Both the position numbers and the translations under genes were made by a program. A model generated the notes under the pieces. That model searched no databases. It was not told the origin of the DNA and saw only the letters and a program-made list of their open reading frames with translations. Shown here in pieces: positions 1 to 7,083 of a stretch of DNA of 40,196 bases. Every line of letters starts with the position of its first letter. Position 1 is the first letter of the stretch. The DNA comes from Eubacterium sp. (GTDB lineage: Bacteria > Bacillota > Clostridia > Lachnospirales > Lachnospiraceae): assembly GCA_024698585.1 (NCBI GenBank), contig JAILRB010000006.1, positions 1 to 40,196 on the forward strand. The letters run 5' to 3'.

Positions 1-70
1 AGTTTAAAAAGCTCTTATTAACACAGGGCTTATTAAAGTGCCTCTAAAATCAACAATTATGATAACTGAA

Positions 71-114
71 CATAAAGAAACAGAACTGCATTGGCAATGG
101 CCAATGCAGTTCTG
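71..114 (-). terminator. Rho-independent terminator of the 150-869 gene
   Basis: Positions 81-94 and 101-114 form a perfect 14-bp inverted repeat with a 6-base loop. Read on the minus strand the stem is followed by TTTCTTTATG, a usable U-rich tail, and it lies 35 bases past the stop of the minus-strand gene. The plus-strand side lacks a direct T run. Confidence 0.75.
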
Positions 115-149
115 CTATTTAGGGAGTTTTTTTACAGCCCCTTTCGTTA

Positions 150-869
150 TTAATAAGAAGGACGGAATTCTGTAATTCCTAAAAAAATCCGTCCCATATC
201 CTTGTCTTTTCCGATGAGAACTTCACAATATTGATAAGCGTATTTGTCATAATCATCATAAATAATCTTTATGGTATATTCTGTCATGTTTTCCAGATGA
301 TAAAAGTCATCATTATAATCTTCTAATAATTTCTTAGGGATTTCATTAGAATCAATAATTTCATAATCAAAATGCTGGTCGCTTAAAAGATAACTTTCTT
401 TCATGTAATCTGTATAAAAATCAGCAACTTCGTCATCGTCTTTATAATCTTTTCCGGAAAATTCCATGTCATTTTTTATCTGGTCCTCATCCAACAAGTC
501 TGCATAAGCTTCTCCGTCCATCTTTTGATAAGCCTTCAGCACTTTTTTAATCGTGCGTTTGTCGTTTTTACTGAAGGCGACGCATAGAACGATTAGTGCA
601 ATGATAATGCAAAGTGCAGCAATAATTGGAATGATTGGTAAGGACTTTTTCTTTGGAGCTTCTACTGATGGAATGGAACGAAAGTCCTCATAAAATTCAT
701 TGTTCGTTTCTGCTTCGTCGAAGATGTCGAAATCTTCTGAAGTGTCGTAAGGAGTTTCAGATTCCTTCGAGTCTAATGCATCACTTTCTTCTAAGATTTT
801 ATCTAATAATTCTTCCTGCTCTTTCTGAGAAATATCATCAGGAAGATCCTCTTTGGGGTTAGATTTCAT
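150..869 (-). CDS. Acidic single-pass membrane protein of unknown function
   Basis: I do not recognise a family. The 239-residue protein has a very acidic cytoplasmic N-terminus (residues 1-70, many D/E), a lysine-rich stop at 73-75, one strongly hydrophobic segment at about 76-100, and an outside domain of about 135 residues that opens with charged helices (KNDKRTIKKVLKAYQKMDG) and ends in beta-like sequence. That pattern resembles NTF2/DUF4878-like extracytoplasmic domains, but this is only an impression. The start at 869 is chosen because AAAGGAGA lies 8-9 bases upstream; an in-frame ATG at 941 has no such site. The gene is monocistronic, with its own promoter and terminator. Its layout (acidic tail, one TM, outside domain) is like the protein at 14379-15095. 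Confidence 0.8.
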   Translation of the reverse strand: MKSNPKEDLPDDISQKEQEELLDKILEESDALDSKESETPYDTSEDFDIFDEAETNNEFYEDFRSIPSVEAPKKKSLPIIPIIAALCIIIALIVLCVAFSKNDKRTIKKVLKAYQKMDGEAYADLLDEDQIKNDMEFSGKDYKDDDEVADFYTDYMKESYLLSDQHFDYEIIDSNEIPKKLLEDYNDDFYHLENMTEYTIKIIYDDYDKYAYQYCEVLIGKDKDMGRIFLGITEFRPSY

Positions 870-950
870 AGCCGGTCTCCTTTGGTAAATATTGATTTCT
901 TTGCGCAAAGCAACGCTTTTAAACAAAAGAAATATTTTCACTTAATTAGT

Positions 951-979
951 ATTTTATCAAAGAATGTTTTTTATAACAA
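951..979 (-). promoter_or_regulatory. Sigma-A-type promoter for the 150-869 gene
   Basis: On the minus strand TTGTTA (974-979) and TAAAAT (951-956) are 17 bp apart. The leader between here and the start holds a perfect 12-bp palindrome at 899-910 and an overlapping AAAGC/GCTTT stem at 907-919. These two stems cannot form at the same time. Confidence 0.6.
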
Positions 980-1027
980 GAATGAATCGGCAAGGTGTAG
1001 GATAAGTTTGACAAATGAATAAAATAG

Positions 1028-1055
1028 TAGAAAATGTTGAAAAAGATAGTATAAT
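1028..1055 (+). promoter_or_regulatory. mscL: Possible mscL promoter
   Basis: A perfect TATAAT at 1050-1055 lies 33 bases before the mscL start. The best -35 at the right distance, TAGAAA (1028-1033, 16-bp spacer), is weak. A better TTGACA at 1008-1013 is too far from this -10. Confidence 0.45.
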
Positions 1056-1088
1056 AGAAGTAGCAATTTTTTGGAAAGGAGACACATT

Positions 1089-1472
1089 ATGAAGAATTTT
1101 TTTAATGAATTTAAAAAATTCATTGCACAAGGAAATGTAATGGACATGGCTGTTGGTATTATCATCGGTTCTGCTTTTACTGCGATTGTAACTTCGTTGG
1201 TAGAAGACATTTTAACACCATTGATCACCATGGCAACAAAGGATTTGAAGTTTAAGGAATTAGAGTTTAAGGGATTAATGTACGGAAACTTCATTAATGC
1301 AGTGATTACATTTATTCTTACTGCATTTGTTCTGTTCTTAATTGTTAAGGCGATGAACAAGTTCAAGAAGGAAGAACCAAAGGCAGATCCTACCACAAAA
1401 ACTTGTCCATTCTGTAAATCAGAAATTGATAAAGATGCTACAAAGTGTCCACATTGTACATCTGATTTATAA
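1089..1472 (+). CDS. mscL: Large-conductance mechanosensitive channel MscL with C-terminal zinc ribbon
   Basis: MscL forms a homopentameric pore that opens under membrane tension and lets solutes out during osmotic downshock. The protein has 127 residues. The amphipathic N-terminus (MKNFFNEFKKFIAQGN) and TM1 (VMDMAVGIIIGSAFTAIV) match the family closely; a short outer loop and TM2 (about 69-88) follow. After residue 100 the usual cytoplasmic helical bundle is replaced by a zinc ribbon with Cys106, Cys109, Cys120 and Cys123 (CPFCK...CPHC). GGAAAGGAGA lies 7 bases before ATG 1089, which is preferred to an in-frame ATG at 1071. The gene is monocistronic. The channel call is secure; the role of the ribbon is unknown. 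Confidence 0.95.
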   Translation: MKNFFNEFKKFIAQGNVMDMAVGIIIGSAFTAIVTSLVEDILTPLITMATKDLKFKELEFKGLMYGNFINAVITFILTAFVLFLIVKAMNKFKKEEPKADPTTKTCPFCKSEIDKDATKCPHCTSDL

Positions 1473-1483
1473 AAAATATTATG

Positions 1484-1518
1484 ACAGCACCCGGAAATCG
1501 GGTGTTGTTTTCTTTTTT
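1484..1518 (+). terminator. mscL terminator
   Basis: CACCCG (1488-1493) pairs with CGGGTG (1499-1504). The stem extends outward by four more pairs, one of them G-U, and is followed by TTTTCTTTTTTT. Confidence 0.9.
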
Positions 1519-1531
1519 TACGGGATGCATC

Positions 1532-1560
1532 TTGAAAGAAACGAATAATTCGTTTATAAT
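1532..1560 (+). promoter_or_regulatory. Promoter of the OFA transporter gene
   Basis: TTGAAA (1532-1537) and TATAAT (1555-1560) are separated by exactly 17 bp. Downstream, in the leader, CGTGTTT (1574-1580) and AAACACG (1587-1593) form an inverted repeat that could be an operator or a small hairpin. Confidence 0.8.
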
Positions 1561-1623
1561 TAATACGTTTATGCGTGTTTTTTTAGAAACACGTAAATAT
1601 TTTGAATACGGAGTACAAAAGTT

Positions 1624-3000
1624 ATGAGTGAAAATGTGAACACACAAAAAGGCTGGAGAGCCAACAAGTGGATTCGCGCAGCGATTCCTGCTTTGTTATT
1701 ACACTTTAGTATTGGTACTGTTTATTGCTGGTCATTATTCAGTGAAGCAATCTCAAAGGACATCGGTTGGGATAAGCCGGCCGTAGAATGGGCATTCAGT
1801 TTCGCAATCTTCTTCCTTGGTATGTCAGCAGCATTCCTTGGTGGTATTGTAGAAAAGAACATTCATTTATCATCCTTGATTGCAACAATCTGTTTTGCAT
1901 CAGGTATGGCAGGAACAGGATTCTTTATTTACTATGGTACACACCATACCCATTCTGTTCTCGCATTAATCGGTATCTATGTATGTTATGGTTTCATCAT
2001 GGGTGTTGGTCTTGGAACGGGTTATTTATCACCGGTTAAGACATTAATGCTTTGGTTCGAAGACCGTAAAGGTTTAGCAACAGGTCTTGCCGTTGCAGGA
2101 TTCGGTGGAGCAAAAGCGATTGCCAGCCCAATCATGGAATGGTTACAGCCAAAATTTGGTACAAGCAAAATGTTCTACATTCTTGCAGTTGTATACTTTA
2201 TCATGATGTTCATCGGACATTTACTTCTTAAGAAACCTGAAGGCTGGGTTGAACCGGCTAAGAAGGATAAGAGCGAAGGTATCATTGCTACAATCAAGAC
2301 AAAGGGTTGGGCAAACTACATTGGTATCTGGGTAATGTTCTACATCAACATTACTTGTGGTCTTGCATTAATCTCACAGGAAAAGATGATTGTTAAATGT
2401 ATTGGTCTTGCAGCATTCGCTGGTATCATCTCTACATTCTCAGCAATCTTCAATGCAGGTGGTCGTTTAGGATTCTCTGCATGGGCTGATAGCTTAAAAG
2501 ATAGAAACACAATTTACAAGTTAATCTTCATTCTTTCCATCGCCTTAACAGCACTTGTTATGGTAACAAACGGAATCAAGAACGCAGCAAATCCAGCAGA
2601 CGGATTTACATCAATCAGCGTTCAGAATGCAGTACTTGTTGTATTAGTTTTAGCATTGATCTTTATGGTAAACGCTGGATACGGTGGTGGATTCTCAAAT
2701 GTTCCTACATTATTATCTGACCACTATGGAATGGGTAACATCAGTGCAATCCACGGAATTACACTTTCTGCATGGGCATTCGCTGGTCTCTCAGGAAACC
2801 AGATGGCTACATGGATTGTAGGTAAATTCGGAAAGCCTGTAACAGGAACTCTTCACGGAGAAGAAGTAATCGTTAACCCAACAGGTTACCAGTATGTACT
2901 TTACGCAACAATCGCGTTATACATCGTAGCACTTTGCATGTCATTATTCTTAGTAAAGAAGAGCGACAAAGCAATCGCAGCTGAAAAGGCAGCAAAATAA
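1624..3000 (+). CDS. OFA-family MFS transporter (oxalate/formate antiporter type)
   Basis: The 458-residue, 12-helix major facilitator belongs to the oxalate:formate antiporter family. It opens with a tryptophan- and charge-containing cytoplasmic segment and a first helix (IPALLLHFSIGTVYCWSLF) typical of that family; the G-rich stretch GYLSPVKTLMLWF around helix 4-5 also fits. Family members exchange small monocarboxylates or oxalate/formate; the substrate cannot be read from sequence. TACGGAGT lies about 10 bases before ATG 1624. The gene has its own promoter and a strong terminator. Its codons favour C-ending forms (ATC, TTC, TAC, AAC) more than most neighbours, which suggests high expression. 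Confidence 0.88.
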   Translation: MSENVNTQKGWRANKWIRAAIPALLLHFSIGTVYCWSLFSEAISKDIGWDKPAVEWAFSFAIFFLGMSAAFLGGIVEKNIHLSSLIATICFASGMAGTGFFIYYGTHHTHSVLALIGIYVCYGFIMGVGLGTGYLSPVKTLMLWFEDRKGLATGLAVAGFGGAKAIASPIMEWLQPKFGTSKMFYILAVVYFIMMFIGHLLLKKPEGWVEPAKKDKSEGIIATIKTKGWANYIGIWVMFYINITCGLALISQEKMIVKCIGLAAFAGIISTFSAIFNAGGRLGFSAWADSLKDRNTIYKLIFILSIALTALVMVTNGIKNAANPADGFTSISVQNAVLVVLVLALIFMVNAGYGGGFSNVPTLLSDHYGMGNISAIHGITLSAWAFAGLSGNQMATWIVGKFGKPVTGTLHGEEVIVNPTGYQYVLYATIALYIVALCMSLFLVKKSDKAIAAEKAAK

Positions 3001-3019
3001 TCATTCAAGTATAGGATGG

Positions 3020-3054
3020 CCCCTTCATTTCTTAGGAAATGAAGGGGATTTTTT
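3020..3054 (+). terminator. OFA transporter terminator
   Basis: A perfect 12-bp stem (3020-3031 with 3036-3047), a TTAG loop and an ATTTTTT tail. Confidence 0.95.
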
Positions 3055-3081
3055 GTACCTTGGGATCCGGTGGAGGAGGAT

Positions 3082-3458
3082 GACCCTATGATGCGTGATT
3101 TGGCGAAAACTAAGGTACAGTTTCTGGAGCACTGAAAGGTGGAAATGCCTTATGAATGTCATTTTTGTGAAAGGTAGGGTACAGTTTCTGGAAGATTAAA
3201 AGTCGGCGATACCTTATGAATGTCATTTTTATAAAATGTAAGGTACAACTGTGGTTTGGCTGAGTGTTGAGGCATACCCTATATATTGAATATTGGCAAA
3301 ATACATGGTAGAAGTTGTGCACAATTGGATTTTTGGTGTACCTTACATATTGTAAGATTGTAAAAGATAGGGTAAAAGTTGTACGCAATCAAATTTGAAG
3401 TGTACCCTATAGATTGGTTTTTTTAAAAGGATAGGGAAATAAGAGTAGAATCCCCTAT
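3082..3458 (+). repeat. Array of an octamer near ATAGGGTA alternating in orientation every 32 bp
   Basis: This is the main content of the gene-free stretch 3001-3670. GGTA-type arms start at 3114, 3178, 3242, 3307, 3371 and (imperfect, GGGA) 3435. The inverse TACC-type arms start at 3082 (GACC), 3146 (TGCC), 3210, 3275, 3339 and 3403. Steps are 32 bp throughout except one of 33. Same-orientation copies therefore repeat at 64-65 bp. Sequence between arms is only partly shared: units at 3114 and 3178 share CAGTTTCTGG and TATGAATGTCATTTTT, and units at 3307 and 3371 share AAGTTGT. The last copy ends in an extra dyad, ATAGGG (3431-3436) with CCCTAT (3453-3458). A 64-bp period is not a multiple of three, so it is not a coding repeat. 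The function is unknown. Confidence 0.8.
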
Positions 3459-3539
3459 ACATATAAAGGGAAAAAACAGGCTGAGGTTGAAGAGAAAGTC
3501 AAGGTCATAATTTGTTAACAAAAATATAACAGAAAGTTA

Positions 3540-3581
3540 TTAGCACTCACTATTGACGAGTGCTAACAGAAGTGCTATAAC
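3540..3581 (+). promoter_or_regulatory. CIRCE operator (HrcA) with overlapping promoter of hsp20
   Basis: TTAGCACTC (3540-3548), a 9-base spacer and GAGTGCTAA (3558-3566) match the CIRCE consensus exactly. CIRCE is bound by the heat-shock repressor HrcA. TTGACG (3553-3558), within the CIRCE spacer, and TATAAC (3576-3581) are 17 bp apart, so bound HrcA would cover the -35 element. Between the repeat array and CIRCE (3460-3539) I see nothing clear. Confidence 0.95.
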
Positions 3582-3670
3582 ATAATCAAGCGAAGGGAAA
3601 ACATAGGATTCCACAAGCTGCATATAATAAAAAACGACGCAAAGCCGTTAAAATAAAGGAGGTAGTGATT

Positions 3671-4105
3671 ATGTTAACACCTAGTATTTTTGGAAGAGGA
3701 TTTTTTGATGACTTTAATGATTTTTGGACAGTGGAGCCAGCGTATAAGCAACATATGCCGGACTTTAAGAAAATGAGCACTGATGTAAAAGAAGTCGAAA
3801 AGGGATATGAAATCGATATGGAACTTCCGGGATTTAAGAAGGAAGAAGTTACAGCGGAGTTGAAGGATGGTTATCTTACCATTTCTGCCGAGCATAAAAC
3901 AGAAAATAATGGAGAGAAAAAAGAAGGAAAATATATCCGCCGGGAGCGGTATTATGGAAAATATCAGAGAAGCTTCTTTGTGGGCGACCAAGTGGAACAG
4001 GAAGATGTGACGGCAAAGTTTGAAGACGGAATATTGAAACTGTTTGTTCCGAAAAAAGAAGCAAAGCCTCAGGTAGAGGAAAAGAAGTATATTACAATTG
4101 AATAA
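3671..4105 (+). CDS. Hsp20/alpha-crystallin small heat-shock protein
   Basis: An ATP-independent holdase chaperone that keeps unfolding proteins soluble. The protein has 144 residues: a short aromatic N-terminal arm (GRGFFDDFNDFW), an alpha-crystallin domain from about residue 35 (YEIDMELPGFKKEEV ... LTISAEHK) ending in the family motif GILKLFVPK, and a short tail. The start at ATG 3671 is chosen over GTG 3665 because AAGGAGGT ends 7 bases before the ATG and directly at the GTG. It is under perfect CIRCE control, so induction by heat or misfolding through HrcA is expected. The gene is monocistronic. Confidence 0.95.
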   Translation: MLTPSIFGRGFFDDFNDFWTVEPAYKQHMPDFKKMSTDVKEVEKGYEIDMELPGFKKEEVTAELKDGYLTISAEHKTENNGEKKEGKYIRRERYYGKYQRSFFVGDQVEQEDVTAKFEDGILKLFVPKKEAKPQVEEKKYITIE

Positions 4106-4150
4106 GAAACATTATCGGTACCCGCAAAACAAATATTGTTTCTAGAAACA

Positions 4151-4187
4151 GAAGTCTCCTTAACGTAAAGGAGGCTTCTTTCTTTTC
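4151..4187 (+). terminator. hsp20 terminator
   Basis: An 11-bp stem (4151-4161 with 4168-4178, one G-T pair), a 6-base loop and a TTTCTTTTC tail. Confidence 0.9.
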
Positions 4188-4221
4188 ATATGGTGTGGAA
4201 AATGATATAATTGCAGGGAAT

Positions 4222-4271
4222 ATTTTCAATGTAAAAGAATTTTTACATTGAAAATAAGCCGATGTAAAAGA
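4222..4271 (+). promoter_or_regulatory. Perfect 15-bp dyad plus a third half-site upstream of the XRE regulator gene
   Basis: Positions 4222-4236 and 4241-4255 are perfect inverted repeats with a 4-base GAAT centre. The half-site ATGTAAAAGA recurs directly at 4262-4271. No T run follows, so it does not look like a terminator. A TATAAT at 4206-4211 just upstream would place the dyad at a start site, and the better promoter (4279-4307) lies downstream of it. Confidence 0.6.
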
Positions 4272-4278
4272 CCTTTGA

Positions 4279-4307
4279 TTGAATCAGGGGCTTTCGGAGA
4301 ATATAAT
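4279..4307 (+). promoter_or_regulatory. Promoter of the XRE regulator gene
   Basis: TTGAAT (4279-4284) and TATAAT (4302-4307) with a 17-bp spacer, 23 bases before the start codon. Confidence 0.65.
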
Positions 4308-4330
4308 TTGACAAAAAAGGGGAGAGACTA

Positions 4331-4969
4331 ATGGAACTTGGAAACAAACTAAAAAATGCTAGAACGTCTGCTTCATACACGCAGGAACAGGCTGCAGAAT
4401 TATTGGGAGTCAGTAGACAAACAATATCGAACTGGGAGAATGATAAGACTTATCCGGACATTGTCAGCGTGATTAAAATGAGCGATGTCTACAACATTAG
4501 TCTTGACCTGCTATTAAAGGAGGACAAAAAAATGTCAAGTTATGTATCTTATTTAGAGGAAAGCACCAATGTAGTAAAAAGCAAGAAAAGATTACTGAAA
4601 TTACTCGAGGTGGGAATTTATCTCGCGGTATGGTCTCTTGCACTGTTAATGTTTTGGCTTGGAACACAACCGGACGATGCCATGGGTTATTCATTGCTGG
4701 TATTCTATCTGGTGTTGCCGGTAGTCACCTTAAATGTTTCGCTATTTATCGGTCTGGATTCCGGATGGGGAAAGGGGAAATGGCTGATGTCATTGTTCTT
4801 TGGCGTTATGTATATGTTAGCAGGATACGGAACGTTTAGTCTTGCAAATATGAAATCATTCCATAAATTTAATTCGCCGGAGTTTGGAATGATTATTCCG
4901 GGATTGATCATTTCGTTAACTGGAATGGGAATTGGTTCGGCGATTGGTTATTTTAGTGGAAGAAAATAG
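4331..4969 (+). CDS. XRE-family HTH regulator with four-helix membrane domain
   Basis: Residues 5-60 are a Cro/CI-type helix-turn-helix (LKNARTSASYTQEQAAELLGV, then SRQTISNWENDKTYPD). After a lysine-rich linker come four hydrophobic segments (about 90-110, 120-140, 150-170 and 185-208). The 212-residue protein is therefore probably a DNA-binding domain tethered to the membrane, as in many Firmicutes proteins of this type that sense envelope conditions or peptides. No ligand can be inferred. GGGGAGAG lies just upstream of ATG 4331. The perfect dyad at 4222-4255 is a candidate self-operator. No neighbouring gene shares its strand and transcript. Confidence 0.85.
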   Translation: MELGNKLKNARTSASYTQEQAAELLGVSRQTISNWENDKTYPDIVSVIKMSDVYNISLDLLLKEDKKMSSYVSYLEESTNVVKSKKRLLKLLEVGIYLAVWSLALLMFWLGTQPDDAMGYSLLVFYLVLPVVTLNVSLFIGLDSGWGKGKWLMSLFFGVMYMLAGYGTFSLANMKSFHKFNSPEFGMIIPGLIISLTGMGIGSAIGYFSGRK

Positions 4970-5039
4970 CTTTCAAAAAACAAAGTGGTGTCATTCGCAT
5001 ACCGCTTGGCGGCATGCTCGTTCAGTGATAACGTACTAA

Positions 5040-5104
5040 AAAAATAAAACAGCAGACACTCGTTTGTGAGGAAACTCCCAACGAGCATCTGCTGTTTTAT
5101 TTTT
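5040..5104. terminator. Long bidirectional terminator between convergent genes
   Basis: Arms 5040-5064 and 5080-5104 are inverted repeats of 25 bp with two mismatches. Each begins or ends in an A/T run (AAAAATAAAA, TTTTATTTTT), so transcripts from the XRE gene (plus) and the purine operon (minus) can both end here. Confidence 0.9.
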
Positions 5105-5113
5105 GCACCACTT

Positions 5114-6289
5114 TTAGTGATGGAATAATCTTAATCCGGTGAAGCTCATTACCATACCGTGCTTGTTACAAGCGTCGATAACGTCCTGATCTCTGATGGA
5201 TCCACCTGGCTGTGCAACATACTTAACACCACTCTTAGCAGCTCTTTCAATGTTGTCGCTGAATGGGAAGAATGCGTCAGAACCAAGAGTGATTCCTTCA
5301 GCCTGAGCAAGCCAAGCCTGTTTTTCTTCCTTCGTGAATACTGCCGGCTTTTCTGTGAAAACTCTTTCCCATTCGCCGTCAGCTAAAACGTCCATATAGT
5401 CTTCGCCGATGTAAAGGTCAATGGCGTTGTCTCTTTCAGCTCTCTTGATGTCATCTCTGAATGGAAGATTTAATACCTGTGGAGACTGACGAAGTAACCA
5501 ATTGTCAGCCTTCTGTCCTGCAAGACGAACACAGTGGATACGGGACTGCTGTCCGGCACCAACACCGATTGCCTGTCCGTTCTTTACGAAACATACAGAG
5601 TTAGACTGTGTATACTTTAATGTAATCATAGAGATTGCCATATCAATCTTTGCCTGTTCAGAAAGTTCCTTGTTTTCTGTAACAACATTTGCGAAGAATT
5701 CATCGTCGATGTTTAATGCGTTACGTCCCTGTTCGAAAGAAATACCGAAAACTTCTTTTGTTTCTAATTCTTCCGGTTCATAATCAGGGTCAATCTGGAT
5801 GATTGCGTAAGTACCTTTCTTTTTACCTTTTAATAATTCAAGAGCTTCCGGTTCATAACCCGGTGCAATGATTCCGTCAGAGAATTCTCTCTTAATAACT
5901 TCTGCAGTAGAAACGTCACATACATCAGAGAGGGCAATGAAGTCACCGTAAGAAGACATTCTGTCCGCGCCTCTTGCTCTAGAGTATGCACAAGCAAGTG
6001 GAGATAATTCTCCAAGATCGTCTACCCAGTAAATCTTTGCTTCTGTTTCGCTTAATGGAAGACCAACAGCAGCACCGGCTGGTGAAACGTGCTTGAATGA
6101 TGTTGCAGCAGGAAGACCTGTTGCTTTCTTTAATTCACGAACTAACTGCCATCCGTTGAATGCATCAAGGAAGTTGATGTATCCAGGCTTTCCGTTTAAT
6201 ACTTCGATTGGAAGTTCGCCATTCTTCATATAAATACGAGATGGCTTCTGATTAGGGTTACAACCATATTTTAATTCTAATTCTTTCAT
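5114..6289 (-). CDS. purH: Stand-alone AICAR transformylase (PurH transformylase domain)
   Basis: This enzyme moves a formyl group from 10-formyl-tetrahydrofolate to AICAR, giving FAICAR, the penultimate step of IMP synthesis. The 391-residue protein covers only the transformylase part of bifunctional PurH; the N-terminal MGS-like cyclohydrolase domain is absent. It keeps the catalytic Lys66-His67 in SFKHVSPAG and the C-terminal PGGSIRDQDVI. The start at 6289 has GGAG 7 bases upstream; a longer reading from 6367 would run into the preceding gene. It lies 13 bp behind the cyclohydrolase gene, which supplies the missing activity, and both are under the ZTP riboswitch. Confidence 0.93.
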   Translation of the reverse strand: MKELELKYGCNPNQKPSRIYMKNGELPIEVLNGKPGYINFLDAFNGWQLVRELKKATGLPAATSFKHVSPAGAAVGLPLSETEAKIYWVDDLGELSPLACAYSRARGADRMSSYGDFIALSDVCDVSTAEVIKREFSDGIIAPGYEPEALELLKGKKKGTYAIIQIDPDYEPEELETKEVFGISFEQGRNALNIDDEFFANVVTENKELSEQAKIDMAISMITLKYTQSNSVCFVKNGQAIGVGAGQQSRIHCVRLAGQKADNWLLRQSPQVLNLPFRDDIKRAERDNAIDLYIGEDYMDVLADGEWERVFTEKPAVFTKEEKQAWLAQAEGITLGSDAFFPFSDNIERAAKSGVKYVAQPGGSIRDQDVIDACNKHGMVMSFTGLRLFHH

Positions 6290-6302
6290 TGAAAATCTCC
6301 TT

Positions 6303-7016
6303 TTACTGATTCTTATTAACAATCTTTGTTTCGTACTTTCCTGTTTCAATGTCGATGTAACGAACAAAGAGAGAAACCTTGTTATCTTCGTTTAAGCTGT
6401 TCCAAACTAAATCTGTGAACTCATTGATGTCGTCCAATACAGAAACAAGCTTTGGTTCACCTTCAAAACTTGGAAGCGGATTTCCGTCGTGCATATATGT
6501 GTGAATGAAGTGTGCTTCACCGTTTACCGGTTTATCATATGAGAATGTGTATCTGTTGCAGCAAGACGGATCACCGTTGTTGCTCTTTAAGATGGACATG
6601 CTGTAGTTATATGCACCATCAGCTACATTCATGATACCTGAAATTCTAGGGGTGTAGTTTGGACCGTCCGGCTCAAATTCACGAGTGCGAAGAGACTGTT
6701 CGAAAGTTTGTCCTTCTTTCATTAAATCGTAAATTGTATCAGTCTGGTCACCGTTTGTTACGATTGTGTCATTTCCAAGAACGCGAACCGGCGCGTAAAT
6801 GATTAAGCTTGGATCAACTAATTTGGAAGGATCAAAAGCTTCTGTACGGATGCCTTCTCCTTCTGTTACAAAAACACGGTTTCTACTGTTTTCGCTTCTT
6901 CCCATAATAAAGTAAGCAGTTACAGCGTACTTTCCGTTTGGTGATTTTCCGATGACAATTCCACGTCCCGGATATGAATTTTCTTTCAATTCATTTTCAA
7001 GTGACAACATCTTCAT
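6303..7016 (-). CDS. purO: IMP cyclohydrolase, PurO type
   Basis: The 237-residue protein matches the PurO-like IMP cyclohydrolase family (N-terminal YPGRGIVIGKSPNGKYAVTAYFIMGRS, middle PNYTPRISG), which closes FAICAR to IMP. This family is known from archaea and from some Clostridia, where it replaces the unrelated PurH cyclohydrolase domain. GGAGGTTC lies 5 bases before ATG 7016. It is the first gene after the ZTP riboswitch and is followed 13 bp later by the transformylase, so two consecutive steps are made together. Confidence 0.9.
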   Translation of the reverse strand: MKMLSLENELKENSYPGRGIVIGKSPNGKYAVTAYFIMGRSENSRNRVFVTEGEGIRTEAFDPSKLVDPSLIIYAPVRVLGNDTIVTNGDQTDTIYDLMKEGQTFEQSLRTREFEPDGPNYTPRISGIMNVADGAYNYSMSILKSNNGDPSCCNRYTFSYDKPVNGEAHFIHTYMHDGNPLPSFEGEPKLVSVLDDINEFTDLVWNSLNEDNKVSLFVRYIDIETGKYETKIVNKNQ

Positions 7017-7029
7017 AATAGAACCTCCT

Positions 7030-7083
7030 AAAAATAAATAAAATAAGCCGCCTGAGAAGCCCCCATTTGGCTGCCCAGGCGGT
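7030..7083 (-). terminator. Riboswitch-controlled intrinsic terminator
   Basis: On the minus strand the arm at 7069-7083 (containing CCGCCTGGGCAGCC) pairs with the arm at 7047-7061 (GGCTTCTCAGGCGGC) and is followed by TTATTTTATTTATTTTT. The first arm is also the conserved 3' strand of the ZTP aptamer, so aptamer folding and termination exclude each other. Confidence 0.9.

Noticed and set aside
3110-3388. A 92-codon minus-strand frame across the repeat array
   Set aside because: It only reads through the 64-bp repeats, which shift frame each unit; it has no ribosome site and no protein-like pattern.
3082-3458. CRISPR array
   Set aside because: The shared arms are only about 8 bp, alternate in orientation and are imperfect; there are no 24-37-bp direct repeats and no cas genes.
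4992-5018. Imperfect GC-rich stem after the XRE gene as a separate terminator
   Set aside because: It has a bulge and no T tract; the strong stem at 5040-5104 serves that role.
5040-5104. Terminal inverted repeats of an insertion sequence
   Set aside because: The arms are only 15 bp apart, hold A/T tails, and sit between convergent genes: a bidirectional terminator.
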